Assembly: GCF_023715705.1 (NCBI RefSeq)
Contig: NZ_JAMBOS010000004.1
Span: 62,001 to 126,000, forward strand
Length of the DNA stretch: 64,000 nt
Direction of reading: 5' to 3'
Origin: Halalkalibacter oceani
Lineage (GTDB): Bacteria; Bacillota; Bacilli; Bacillales; Bacillaceae_D
Shown in pieces: positions 26,146-34,953 of this stretch. The notes under the pieces are model-generated. The model did not search any database, was not told the origin of the DNA, and worked only from the letters and a program-made list of their open reading frames with translations. Position 1 is the stretch's first letter, and each line of letters opens with the position of its first letter. The translations under genes and the position numbers were made by a program.

Positions 26146-26184
26146 AAAATGCCCCTGAACCATCAACTATGGCAGGGACATTTA
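26146..26184. terminator. Bidirectional terminator
   Basis: AAATGCCCCTG pairs with CAGGGACATTT, with A-rich and T-rich flanks. It separates the convergent signal-anchored protein gene and zupT-like gene. Confidence 0.7.
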
Positions 26185-26189
26185 TCGAC

Positions 26190-26999
26190 TTATATAAACA
26201 GCAACAAACTAAGCGCCATGACGGCCATTCCGCCAATCAGGCCGTAAATTGACGTATGGGCTTCATCGTACTTTTTCGCCGCCGGCAACAGCTCGTCGAG
26301 CGAAATAAAGACCATGATTCCCGCCACTGCCGCAAAAATGATTCCGAACATCACATCATTCAAATACGGCATTAAAAACAAAAAAGCGACGAGCGCGCCG
26401 AGCGGCTCGGCAAGCCCGGAAAGAAACGAGAGCTTGAACGCCTTTTTCTTGCTTCCGGTCGCGAAATAAATCGGCACCGAGACGGCGATTCCTTCAGGAA
26501 TATTGTGAATCGCAATCGCCACGGCGATCGCAACCCCGAGCGCCGGGTCCTGCAAAGTCGAAGTGAATGTCGCAATTCCTTCAGGGAAGTTGTGAATCGC
26601 AATCGCCAGGGCGGTGAACGTCCCCATTTTCAGCAGCTGGTGGTCTTTCACCTCCGGCTTCGCTGTTTTCATGTCCTCAACCTTCTTGATCTCGTGCGGA
26701 TTGCCCTGCTTTGGGAGAAGCCGGTCAATCGCCGCCGTCAGCACCATTCCTCCGAAAAAACCGGCGGCCGTCAGCCAGTGACCAAGCTCCGTTCCAAGTG
26801 AAGCAACGAGCGCCTCCTGGGCCTTGACAAAGATCTCAACCATGGAGACATAAATCATCACCCCGGCTGAAAAGCCTAAGGAAAAGGACAAAAATTTCGT
26901 ATTCGTTGTCGAGGTAAAAAAGGCAAGCAGGCTGCCAATGCCTGTTGCAAGGCCTGCCATTAAAGTTAAACCAAATGCCAAAAGCAGATTTTCCGTCAT
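26190..26999 (-). CDS. zupT: ZIP-family zinc/metal importer (ZupT-like)
   Basis: This 269-residue permease has eight predicted membrane helices. The paired metal-site motifs HNFPEG (136-141) and HNIPEG (165-170) in the fourth and fifth helices define the ZupT/GufA branch of ZIP transporters. A hydrophilic loop with a few histidines lies at about 95-125. ZupT takes up Zn2+ and other divalent metals such as Mn, Fe and Co by family knowledge. The transcript is monocistronic by spacing. An inverted repeat flanks its promoter region. Confidence 0.9.
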   Translation of the reverse strand: MTENLLLAFGLTLMAGLATGIGSLLAFFTSTTNTKFLSFSLGFSAGVMIYVSMVEIFVKAQEALVASLGTELGHWLTAAGFFGGMVLTAAIDRLLPKQGNPHEIKKVEDMKTAKPEVKDHQLLKMGTFTALAIAIHNFPEGIATFTSTLQDPALGVAIAVAIAIHNIPEGIAVSVPIYFATGSKKKAFKLSFLSGLAEPLGALVAFLFLMPYLNDVMFGIIFAAVAGIMVFISLDELLPAAKKYDEAHTSIYGLIGGMAVMALSLLLFI

Positions 27000-27009
27000 G
27001 ATGTCCGCC

Positions 27010-27118
27010 TTCTTTCAAGGGCTTTTTAGCTCTATCATTTAGACTATATGTGATCCAAATCGAAAAAGTGTTTGTTGCACCCATTTTTTTATTTTATCGA
27101 AAAACACCCTTGAAAGAA
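27010..27118. repeat. Widely spaced perfect inverted repeat upstream of zupT-like gene
   Basis: TTCTTTCAAGGG (27010-27021) and CCCTTGAAAGAA (27107-27118) are exact inverted copies 85 bases apart. They bracket the region where the zupT-like promoter must lie. They could be paired operators or chance. Confidence 0.4.
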
Positions 27119-27148
27119 ATCTTTATTTTAGCGGTTCCTAAAAATCAG

Positions 27149-28396
27149 CTAGCTTGCTGTATAGGCGACAAACATCGAGAGATTGCCGGTGATCGCCTCT
27201 CCCACTCTGAGAAACAGACCGGCCGGCTCTCCATTGAGTACATGGGAGCCAATCAGTAGCTTGCCCGTATAGGGGCCGTCCCATGTCGCAATCGTCTGCT
27301 CGGGCATCGGAAAATAGTGCTGATAAATCACTTCCTGATCCTGATAATGATCAACATCTTCATCAAGAATCGCCCCGTTCTTCACAATCTGGATTCCGCC
27401 ACCTTCCCGGCCAAGCACCGGCTTTTTCACATAGGAAGACATTCCGTTCGCCGTATGAAAGGTCGGCAGAAAATACGTTTCAATCGCCCTCTGTTCACTG
27501 CGCGAATACCATTCGTGGCGCTTTTCCCAAATCAGGGCGAATACCGCCTTCGACTGCATCAACAAGGCGGAAGGCGGGTTAATGATGTTCAGCTTGCGGT
27601 CAAGCAAATGAACGAGAAATTGCTCTCCAATCAATTCCCCGGTATGGCTCTTTTCCGCGAGAAAATAGTCAAGCGGGTACAGCCGGTAGAGGAATTCGAT
27701 CTTTTCACCATTCGGTGTCCGCACGTCGTCTTTTTCCACAACGATCTCCTCCAACGGGATGTATCTCGCTTTCTGTGGATAGTGCTTCATCAGCAAACCG
27801 ACCGTTTGCTTGTCTTCTTCATGCCAATCGGCACAAGTAAAATAAAGCGTATCGCCACTGCCGATCTGATAATCCTTGATCACTTGATTCCACGCTTCGG
27901 CCAGCTTTTTCGTCAGAGCGGCGTTCGGATTGCGCGCTCCATGCTCGCGGCAGATCACCTCTTGGGCGACAGCCGCCTCGACGAGACCGACCGGCGTATC
28001 GGTATTGGCCTCAATCACCTTTAACCCGTCTGCTGAAGCAATGAAATCAAAGCGGCAAAAATAGGAAAACGCCGTCTTCACCTCGGCTAACAGCAAATCC
28101 CAGACATAGACTGAGATTCCCAGCCGGTGGATCAGCGAATGATCGGCGAGAATACGCTGATACGTTTTCGCTAAAATATCGTATACGGCGCGCGAGGCAT
28201 TTTCGACTTCCTGAACGAGCGAGGCCGGCAGATGGAGCAGTGAATCGCTCATATATTGATTGTCTTCATAGTTTTCGTACAATGTCGCCCAGGTAAAGCC
28301 CTCGCTGGCGACCTTCTGCTCAAGCTCCAGCCACCTTTTCAGGTACGCTTCCTCAGAAAATGGCTCTGTTAATGATTGATGGGGTAGCATAGGCAA
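27149..28396 (-). CDS. Glutathionylspermidine synthase-family ATP-grasp protein (copy 1)
   Basis: This 415-residue protein has the C-terminal synthetase fold of glutathionylspermidine synthases (YgiC/YjfC type). Visible signs are EANTDTPVGLVEA, the NPPSALLMQSKAVFALIWEK segment, and the ATP-grasp lysine region YVKKPVLGREGGGIQI, followed by YQHYFPMPEQ. Such proteins ligate a carboxyl to an amine using ATP. The bacterial YgiC/YjfC group lacks the amidase half and its product is not established. It is the last gene of a four-gene cluster and is clearly paralogous to the gene at 28823-30076. Confidence 0.85.
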   Translation of the reverse strand: MPMLPHQSLTEPFSEEAYLKRWLELEQKVASEGFTWATLYENYEDNQYMSDSLLHLPASLVQEVENASRAVYDILAKTYQRILADHSLIHRLGISVYVWDLLLAEVKTAFSYFCRFDFIASADGLKVIEANTDTPVGLVEAAVAQEVICREHGARNPNAALTKKLAEAWNQVIKDYQIGSGDTLYFTCADWHEEDKQTVGLLMKHYPQKARYIPLEEIVVEKDDVRTPNGEKIEFLYRLYPLDYFLAEKSHTGELIGEQFLVHLLDRKLNIINPPSALLMQSKAVFALIWEKRHEWYSRSEQRAIETYFLPTFHTANGMSSYVKKPVLGREGGGIQIVKNGAILDEDVDHYQDQEVIYQHYFPMPEQTIATWDGPYTGKLLIGSHVLNGEPAGLFLRVGEAITGNLSMFVAYTAS

Positions 28397-28404
28397 GCCT
28401 CCTT

Positions 28405-28821
28405 TTAATAGCTGATCGTCGCCGCCACGATCAGGCCGACAAGGACCGATACGCCGCCGAGCAAGAGGCCGACTGCCGTGTTGCCGTTTTCAACCTCTTT
28501 CGCTAAATTCGTCTTGCGCGTCAGTCCGTATTCAATAACGAGATGGAGAACAATTTGAATCACGATCGCGATAAACGCCCAAATGATCAAATCAAGTAAA
28601 TTAATCGAATGGCGGATCGCCGACTGCAGCACGACAACGACCCCTGCCATTTTGCCGAGCAGCTTTAACGTCACGGCGATGTTGCCGCTCTTTATTAGCT
28701 GTCTTTCGGAATACGGGGTGATCAGCTTGAAAATATATGTCGCTATCGCGAATAAAGCGAGGGCGACAAGTAAATAAATGAGAAACCGGTCGAGTGTATC
28801 CAAATAATAGGAAATGTTCAT
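28405..28821 (-). CDS. DUF350 (YjfL/UPF0719) membrane protein
   Basis: This 138-residue integral membrane protein has four hydrophobic helices and the family pattern GNIAVTLKLLGKMAGVVVVL repeated as NGNTAVGLLLGGVSVLVGLI. In E. coli-type clusters DUF350 proteins neighbour the same ATP-grasp family. Here the gene sits between two ATP-grasp paralogues, one base from the upstream one and nine bases from the downstream one. It presumably provides a membrane partner for them. Function is unknown. Confidence 0.85.
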   Translation of the reverse strand: MNISYYLDTLDRFLIYLLVALALFAIATYIFKLITPYSERQLIKSGNIAVTLKLLGKMAGVVVVLQSAIRHSINLLDLIIWAFIAIVIQIVLHLVIEYGLTRKTNLAKEVENGNTAVGLLLGGVSVLVGLIVAATISY

Positions 28822-28822
28822 G

Positions 28823-30076
28823 TTATACTCCTTTCACTCCACAAGGTAAGAAATAAGCCAGATTATCGGTAATTTGCGCTCCGGCGCGAATGCCGAACGC
28901 ACTTGCTTTTCCATTGACAATAAAGCTGCCAAACAATAGATGAGCCTGCTTTTCGCCTTTTTCTGTCCGTATCGTCCCTGACGGCAGCTGACAGAAGGAT
29001 TGATACACTTTTTCATAATGCTCATAGCTCGCCGCCTGTTTTTCACTCGTAAGCTTGCCGTGCTGCCTGATCTCGACCGTATCTCCTTCACGACCAAAAA
29101 CCGGCTTTGCCACATAGCGCTCACCTGATTCGATAAACGGCTCCTCATCCAAATAGGTCGGTAAAAAATAACGGCTGATCGTCCGATGCTCAGCAGCCGT
29201 AAAATAAGGTGACTGCTGCTCATGCATCCCCCAGATTGCCCCCAGCACCGCCTTGCTTTGCAGCAAAAAAGCAGAAGCCGGGTTCAGCATCGCCACCTTT
29301 TTTTCATGCACAAGGTTCATAAATTCAAGCCCGATCGGAAACCGGTCATCCGCTTCGTCCTCAATCAGCGCTTCAAGTGGATATGTATGCCTGTACACAA
29401 CATCAATCCGGCGTCCTTCTTGATCAAAAACGCCAACTCCTTCTACAATCTGCAATTGATCGAGGGCGACGAAGGCGGCGTCTTTCAGCTGGGTGATTTT
29501 CAATAAATAGTTCATCGTTTCCCGGTCTTCAATATCATCCGCATGAGCGGTAAAGACAACATAAGGATGACGGTCCAAGGCGATTGACGTCATACTGTGG
29601 TAAATGCTGTTACGGATCGCCCGGCCAAGCCGTTCCTCTTCGCCTTCATTCGGGTCAGCAACAGCAAAGGACCGGCAAACACGACCGTTCACCTCAAACA
29701 GCTCGCGAATAAAGGTCGGTGTATCGGCGTTAAATTCCAGCAGCTTGAAGCCGTCTTTCACCGGTACAAAATCAAAGCGACCGATCACCGTCTCATAAGG
29801 GATCGTTTTCATTTGTAGAAAGGGCACCGCCTTAGCCGGAAAACCGAGCTCGTGTAACGTTTCCATAGAAGCGTTCCGCAGAAGCGGTCCCATTTTGGCA
29901 AAAATCCGGTAAGCGGCCTCGGTCGCCGTACGAATCTCTGCTACTTGACCCGCTTTAACCATATAACAGTCATATAATGCATATTCCTCGCCGTACAGAC
30001 GATCCCAAAAAGCGGGGATCTCCTGATAAAACAGGTCGCGGCTGCTTAGCTGCCTATCCGCCAAAGGAACCACCAC
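28823..30076 (-). CDS. Glutathionylspermidine synthase-family ATP-grasp protein (copy 2)
   Basis: This 417-residue paralogue of the gene at 27149-28396 has LLEFNADTPTFIRELF, NPASAFLLQSKAVLGAIWGM and YVAKPVFGREGDTVEI in the same order. The likely GTG start at 30076 overlaps the end of the lipoprotein gene by 23 bases; a nearby GTG or TTG is possible. Divergence outside the ATP-grasp core suggests the two copies act on different partners or at different ends of one substrate. Confidence 0.82.
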   Translation of the reverse strand: MVVPLADRQLSSRDLFYQEIPAFWDRLYGEEYALYDCYMVKAGQVAEIRTATEAAYRIFAKMGPLLRNASMETLHELGFPAKAVPFLQMKTIPYETVIGRFDFVPVKDGFKLLEFNADTPTFIRELFEVNGRVCRSFAVADPNEGEEERLGRAIRNSIYHSMTSIALDRHPYVVFTAHADDIEDRETMNYLLKITQLKDAAFVALDQLQIVEGVGVFDQEGRRIDVVYRHTYPLEALIEDEADDRFPIGLEFMNLVHEKKVAMLNPASAFLLQSKAVLGAIWGMHEQQSPYFTAAEHRTISRYFLPTYLDEEPFIESGERYVAKPVFGREGDTVEIRQHGKLTSEKQAASYEHYEKVYQSFCQLPSGTIRTEKGEKQAHLLFGSFIVNGKASAFGIRAGAQITDNLAYFLPCGVKGV

Positions 30077-30518
30077 TTCCCATTCCTGAGCGCGGATTCG
30101 TTGCCCTGTTTGGCGTCCGCTGCTGGTCGTTGTCCTGCCTTGGCGGCTGGTTCACATTTTGATCCGGACGGTTCGGCGCCGGCTGTCTCACCTGCCCCGA
30201 GCCACCACCCATAGCCCGTCCAGCCATAAAAGCAGCAATCGTCGGGAACCACACCCCTCCGTAATAATAGTGACCATAGTTCTCATTGCCTTCTTCCGCG
30301 CACTGATAGCCTTGCGCTTCTTCATCCCACGTCCATGTCTGGCAGTCCGCTTCCTCCGGTGATGGCAGGGCGGCCGGGTCAGGTTCCACCTCTTCGGTTT
30401 CCGGCACTACAGAAAAGAACTCCTCCTGAATGCCCTGTGAACAGCCGGTCACACCCAAAAGCGCCACGCTGGAACCAACCAGTCCTTTCAGCAGCCTGTC
30501 TGTTTTTGGCTTTTTCAT
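30054..30518 (-). CDS. DUF1190/YgiB-like lipoprotein heading the ATP-grasp cluster
   Basis: This 154-residue exported lipoprotein has a basic start, a hydrophobic stretch and the cysteine in LLGVTGCSQ (about residue 26). The mature part has an acidic segment, two cysteines (ADCQTW, YQCAEEG), an aromatic YGHYYYGGVWFP patch and a Gly/Ser-rich end, GMGSGGSFGG. This matches the YgiB/DUF1190 style known to pair with YgiC. The free C-terminal Gly-Gly tail could itself be a substrate for the ATP-grasp ligases; that is an inference. Confidence 0.75.
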   Translation of the reverse strand: MKKPKTDRLLKGLVGSSVALLGVTGCSQGIQEEFFSVVPETEEVEPDPAALPSPEEADCQTWTWDEEAQGYQCAEEGNENYGHYYYGGVWFPTIAAFMAGRAMGGGSGQVRQPAPNRPDQNVNQPPRQDNDQQRTPNRATNPRSGMGSGGSFGG

Positions 30519-30690
30519 CCTTCACACCCCCTCGTTCTTTCTACGCATTGCTTTTTAAATGGTTTCACTCTGTTTTGATTGTACCAATAGTATGACAATC
30601 GATTGAAGCTTTTTATCCCTTTTTTCTTTCCTGGCGCAAAAAAAGAGCAACCGCAACTCCTTTTGCAGTCTGCCCTCATTCAAGCCATCT

Positions 30691-32058
30691 TTATGAATCG
30701 ATAAATATCTTCCCCGGATTCATGATTCCATTTGGATCAAGCGCTGTTTTGATCGCCTTCATCACCTCATAGGCGGCGCCATGTTCCTGACGTTGATAAA
30801 TCGCCTTCCCGACGCCGACACCATGCTCGCCTGTACATGTCCCGCCGCGGGCCAGTGCATAACGAACGATATGCTCGTTGAGCCGCTTTGCCCGCTCCAC
30901 TTCCTGTTCATCCTTCATATCAATCATGAACAACGCGTGATAATTCCCGTCACCGACATGCCCCAAGACAGCGCCATCAAGCCCCTCTTTCTCAATCGCA
31001 TTGCGCGTATCCTGAATTGCCCCGGCCAGTTCGGTCAGCGGCACGCTAACATCGGTCACCATCATTTTGCGCCCGGGAGAGCCATGGATAAAGGCATAGG
31101 CCAAATTGTGCCGCACCTCCCACAGCCGCGCCTGGGCTTTCGTGTCGAGTTCAAATTGCAGCTCCTCACAGCCAAAATCGTTCACGATTTCGCGCGCAAA
31201 GGCGACATCCTGCTTTAATCCGGCTTCGTTGCCGTGAAATTCAAGAAAAAGCGTCGGGCATTAGGCGTAATTCAGTCCGTTGATGTTATTCACCTGTTGA
31301 ATCGAGCGGGCATCGACAAGCTCCATTCTCGCAATTGAGATTCCTGACGTGCGGATCATCGTCACCGCGTCCACAGCAGCTTGAACTGTCGGAAATGTCG
31401 CCCGGCCCGCCATAATCGCTTCCGGAATGCCATACACTTGCAAGGTCAGCTCGGTTATCACTCCAAGCGTCCCTTCAGAGCCGACGATCAATCCATTTAA
31501 ATGGAGACCGGATGACGATTTAGCGGCCATTCCGCCTGTATGAATGATTTCACCGTTTGGCAAAACAACCTCGAGATCCTTCACCTGGTCTCGCATAATG
31601 CCGTATTTGACCGAGGTTGTACCGCTCGCATTCGTCGCCGCCATCCCTCCCAGCGTGGCATCTGCCCCTGGGTCGACTGAGAAAAACAAGCCATGCTTTT
31701 TCAATTCTTTATTAAGCTGTGTCCGCGTCAGGCCCGGCTGTACTTTAACGAGAAAATCCCGCGGCCTGACGTCCAATACTTTGTTCATCATCGAAAGGTC
31801 GAGTGAAATTCCGCCCTGATACGGAATCACATGGCCTTCGAGGCTCGTGCCAAGGCCGAACGGAATGAGCGGAATACGGTGTTCGTTCGCAAAGGTGACG
31901 ACTTTTTGGACGTCCTCCGTAGAAGCGGGGAAAACAACAACGTCCGGCAGACTGACGGGATGATAGCCTTCATCCCGTCCATGCTGCTCAAGCATTGTCT
32001 CATTGGTCGAAACCTGTTTTGGCGAAAGGAGTTGCTGCAATTGTTCGATATAACTCAT
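30691..32058 (-). pseudogene. FAD-linked oxidase (GlcD/D-lactate dehydrogenase type) broken by one stop codon
   Basis: The coding frame runs from ATG 32058 to the end at 30691 without shift, giving about 455 codons, the normal length. An in-frame TAA at 31261-31263 interrupts it, after NNINGLNYA and before CPTLFLEFHG. The N-terminal part has the FAD-binding PCMH domain (IPLIPFGLGTSLEGHVIPY). The C-terminal part has the GEHGVGVGKA and GIMNPGKIF motifs of 2-hydroxyacid oxidases. The codon was probably a sense codon one base away, such as GAA. A separate intact glcD lies at 44666-46084. Confidence 0.85.
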
Positions 32059-32110
32059 GGATAAATCAGCCCCTATCGTAGTGTGATTATTCAGTAAATA
32101 AAGAATGGAA

Positions 32111-32191
32111 CAAAAGGTCGTTTTTTACCTTTTGCCGAGCCGTTACAACGGTATTCGTTCTCCATGAAAGCGTGGGTCTTTCATGGAGAAC
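32111..32191. repeat. AAAAGG-core hairpin plus conserved-loop hairpin
   Basis: CAAAAGGT pairs with ACCTTTTG at 32111-32134. A perfect 14-bp stem then lies at 32157-32170 and 32178-32191 (GTTCTCCATGAAAG with its complement) around loop CGTGGGT, which is ACCCACG on the other strand. It lies between the amidase gene and the broken oxidase gene. Confidence 0.7.
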
Positions 32192-32316
32192 GTAAGCGCG
32201 GTGCGAAGTGCCTTTCTGGAATCTTCCCGCAAAATTAATCTCTTTTCTGCAAATCAGCCTGCGAGACAGTCCTGCTTTTCCCTGTCCTGTATCGTTCAGA
32301 GGGCACTGCCGCTTAC

Positions 32317-33753
32317 TTAGTTTGATTGCTTCTGCCCAATTTGCCATTTGGCCGGCTGAAGAGCGAGTCCCTGCTCTAACGCGTAGCCGATTTGATACAG
32401 CAACGCCTCATCCAGAGGACGGCCGACCAGCTGCGCTCCGATCGGCAGCCCGTTGTCAGCTCGGCTTGACGGTAGCGATAAACTTGGAAGGCCGCTAAAA
32501 TTCGTCGGTGCGGTCAGCTTCATAATCGACCAGCGGATGTGCTGCTTTTGATAGGACTCGATATCAACATGGCGCCCATTAATTTCAGGAGCTAAAATGG
32601 GAACCGTCGGTGTAAGCAGTACATCTACCTGCTGTAAAGCCGCGGCGAACTCTTCTTTCGCCTGCTGACGTATTTGCAGCGCTTCAGCGTATTCAAAGCC
32701 TTTCGTCTCCAACCCGGTCAAAAGCCGCTCTTTGACCTCATCATCCCACTCGTCGGGATGGGCTGCCAGCCGCTCGCGGTGAACTGCATAGGCATCCGAA
32801 CGGAGAATCACTTTATGCGCTTCTGCGAACTGCTCGATATGCGGCACGTGCACCTCTTCGATCACCGCTCCGCTTTCACGCAAGACGGCAATGCTTCGTT
32901 CCATGCTTTCCCTCACTTCCGGATGCAAATCCGTATAGTAAAAGCTTGATGGAAGGCCGACTTTTACTCCTTTGATGCTTGCTCCGATCTTTTTTGACAC
33001 ATTCTCTTCTTCGGCAGCGAGGCTGTAAGGATCGCGCCGGTCGTAGCCCGTAAGCACCTGCAACAGCAGCGCATTATCTGTCACCGTCCGCGTCATCGGC
33101 CCGACATGATCGAGCGTCCAGGAAAGCGGGAACACCCCGTGCTTGCTCACTCGGCCAAAGGTCGGCTTCATCCCGACAATCCCGCAAAAAGCCGCTGGCA
33201 CACGAATCGAGCCACCCGTATCGGTCCCCAAAGCGCCAAAGCACATGCACGCAGAGACGGCGGCGGCCGAACCGCTGCTTGATCCGCCTGTCATTTTCGT
33301 CAGATCGTACGGATTCTTAACCGGACCCGCATGAGAGCGGTCGCCTGTAGGACCGTACGCGAATTGATGCGTGTTCAGCTTACCTATGATAATCGCTCCG
33401 GCCTCTTGCAGCCTCTCGACGACTGACGCATCAATAGATGGCACGTAGTCAGCAAAGAGCGGCGAACCCATCGTTGTTTTCATATCCTTTGTGTAAATCA
33501 AATCCTTAAGCCCGATTGCAACCCCATGCAAGGGGCCTTTATAGCGGCCGGCCTGTATTTCCTGTTCCGCCTCTGCCGCCTCGCTCATCACCCGCTCCTG
33601 ATCAACCGTAATAAAAGCATTAATCTCCGGGTCGACCTCCTCAATCCGCAAAAGCAGCTGCTTCGTCACTTCCACCGGCGAGAGCTTTTTTTGCCGGAAA
33701 TGCGCTGCAACCTCTGCCAGGCTTAATGTCAGCATCTCTTCCTGTCCCTTCAT
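32317..33753 (-). CDS. Amidase-signature hydrolase (GatA-like)
   Basis: This 478-residue amidase-signature enzyme hydrolyses or transfers amides with a Ser-cisSer-Lys triad. The lysine lies in GVAIGLKDLIYTKD. The two serines lie in the glycine/serine-rich TGGSSSGSAAAV and DTGGSIRVPAAFCG regions. GatA itself is a possibility, but no gatC or gatB accompanies it. Its place in an operon with a tartrate-type dehydrogenase argues for a catabolic amidase. ATG 33753 after GGTGGAGGAG is a better start than ATG 33771. Confidence 0.88.
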   Translation of the reverse strand: MKGQEEMLTLSLAEVAAHFRQKKLSPVEVTKQLLLRIEEVDPEINAFITVDQERVMSEAAEAEQEIQAGRYKGPLHGVAIGLKDLIYTKDMKTTMGSPLFADYVPSIDASVVERLQEAGAIIIGKLNTHQFAYGPTGDRSHAGPVKNPYDLTKMTGGSSSGSAAAVSACMCFGALGTDTGGSIRVPAAFCGIVGMKPTFGRVSKHGVFPLSWTLDHVGPMTRTVTDNALLLQVLTGYDRRDPYSLAAEEENVSKKIGASIKGVKVGLPSSFYYTDLHPEVRESMERSIAVLRESGAVIEEVHVPHIEQFAEAHKVILRSDAYAVHRERLAAHPDEWDDEVKERLLTGLETKGFEYAEALQIRQQAKEEFAAALQQVDVLLTPTVPILAPEINGRHVDIESYQKQHIRWSIMKLTAPTNFSGLPSLSLPSSRADNGLPIGAQLVGRPLDEALLYQIGYALEQGLALQPAKWQIGQKQSN

Positions 33754-33773
33754 CCGCGTCTCCTCCACCATTT

Positions 33774-34829
33774 CTACTTTTTCAGCTGCTCACAAATCGC
33801 AGCCGTCACTTCTTCCGTCGTTGCGCTTCCGCCGATATCAGGCGTCTTCACCCCGTTTTTCGTTACTTCTTCGACCGCTGCCAATATCCCGGCGCCAAGC
33901 TCGGTCTCCCCTAAATGGTCAAGCATCATTTTCGCCGTCCAAATTTGCCCGATCGGGTTGGCGATATGTTTGCCGACAATATCCGGTGCTGAACCGTGGA
34001 CAGGCTCAAACATCGATGGAAACTCACCGCTTAAGTTGATATTGGCTGCCGGGGCAATACCGATGCTGCCCATGACCGCTCCACCGATATCGGTTAAAAT
34101 ATCGCCGAACAAGTTGCTCGCCACGACGACATCAAACGCTTCCGGCTTCGTCACAAAGAAGGCGGCGAGCGCATCGATATGCGTGCTCTCGGCTTCAATC
34201 TCCGGATAATCAGCCTTCACATCGGCAAATACTTCATCCCAGAACGGCATCGTATGGACAATTCCGTTTGACTTCGTCGCGCTCGTCACATGACCCTTGC
34301 GCCCTTTAGCCAGCTCAAACCCGTAGCGCAGCGCATTTTCAACTCCCGGCCTTGTAAAAATCGAGTTTTGGATCGCGATTTGCGAGGACCCTTGGTGAAT
34401 CCGGCCGCCGACTTCACTGTATTCCCCTTCGCTATTTTCACGGACGACAATGAAATCAAACTGTTTCGGATCAGCTAACGGCGAGCGCAGCCCTTCAAAA
34501 TATTTCGCAGGCCGAATGTTGATCGATTGCTGAAAGCCGCGGCGGATGTTAATTAACAGCCCCCAGAGGGAAACATGATCTGGAACGAGCTGCGGATTCC
34601 CGACCGCTCCAAGGAGAATCGCATCAAACTTCTTTAATTGCTCCAGCCCATCTTCAGGCATCATCTCGCCATGCTCCAAATAATATTCGCAGCTCCAGGG
34701 GAACTCCGTATAATCAAAGGCAATGCCGCCATGGGCGGAGGCCGCTGTATCAAGCACATTAAGCGCGGCAGGCACAACCTCTTTTCCGATTCCATCCCCC
34801 GGTATTACAGCGATTGAAAACCTTTTCAT
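33774..34829 (-). CDS. Tartrate/D-malate dehydrogenase-type oxidative decarboxylase
   Basis: This 351-residue member of the isocitrate/isopropylmalate dehydrogenase family uses NAD and a divalent metal. The N-terminal IAVIPGDGIGKEVVPAAL, the RENSEGEYSEVGGR substrate loop and the C-terminal FEPVHGSAPDIVGK are typical of TtuC/YeaU/YcsA-type tartrate or D-malate dehydrogenases, rather than LeuB, which sits in a leu operon. The gene leads the amidase by 20 bases, so the pair probably degrades an amide of a hydroxydicarboxylate or related compound. Confidence 0.88.
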   Translation of the reverse strand: MKRFSIAVIPGDGIGKEVVPAALNVLDTAASAHGGIAFDYTEFPWSCEYYLEHGEMMPEDGLEQLKKFDAILLGAVGNPQLVPDHVSLWGLLINIRRGFQQSINIRPAKYFEGLRSPLADPKQFDFIVVRENSEGEYSEVGGRIHQGSSQIAIQNSIFTRPGVENALRYGFELAKGRKGHVTSATKSNGIVHTMPFWDEVFADVKADYPEIEAESTHIDALAAFFVTKPEAFDVVVASNLFGDILTDIGGAVMGSIGIAPAANINLSGEFPSMFEPVHGSAPDIVGKHIANPIGQIWTAKMMLDHLGETELGAGILAAVEEVTKNGVKTPDIGGSATTEEVTAAICEQLKK

Positions 34830-34904
34830 AAATGCACACTCCTCTAGTATTCTATTATTTTATTTATGTACAATGACCGCCTGAGACGAGTCAATTTTAC
34901 CGAG

Positions 34905-34930
34905 CTTCCCCCTGCACGGTTGCAGGGGAG
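34905..34930. other. GC-rich hairpin after pssA
   Basis: CCCCTGCA and TGCAGGGG pair around a four-base loop just beyond the end of pssA. There is no long T tract, so its role as a terminator is uncertain. Confidence 0.4.
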
Positions 34931-34953
34931 AGTGCTCAACCAAGAAAGACGTC

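Noticed and set aside
27317-28024. 235-codon plus-strand frame opposite the first ATP-grasp gene
   Set aside because: It is a shadow of the minus-strand gene, with low-complexity basic composition and no translation signal.
31261-31263. Recoding of the in-frame stop in the FAD oxidase (selenocysteine-like)
   Set aside because: The codon is TAA, not TGA, and the family has no redox cysteine at this position; mutation or error is simpler.
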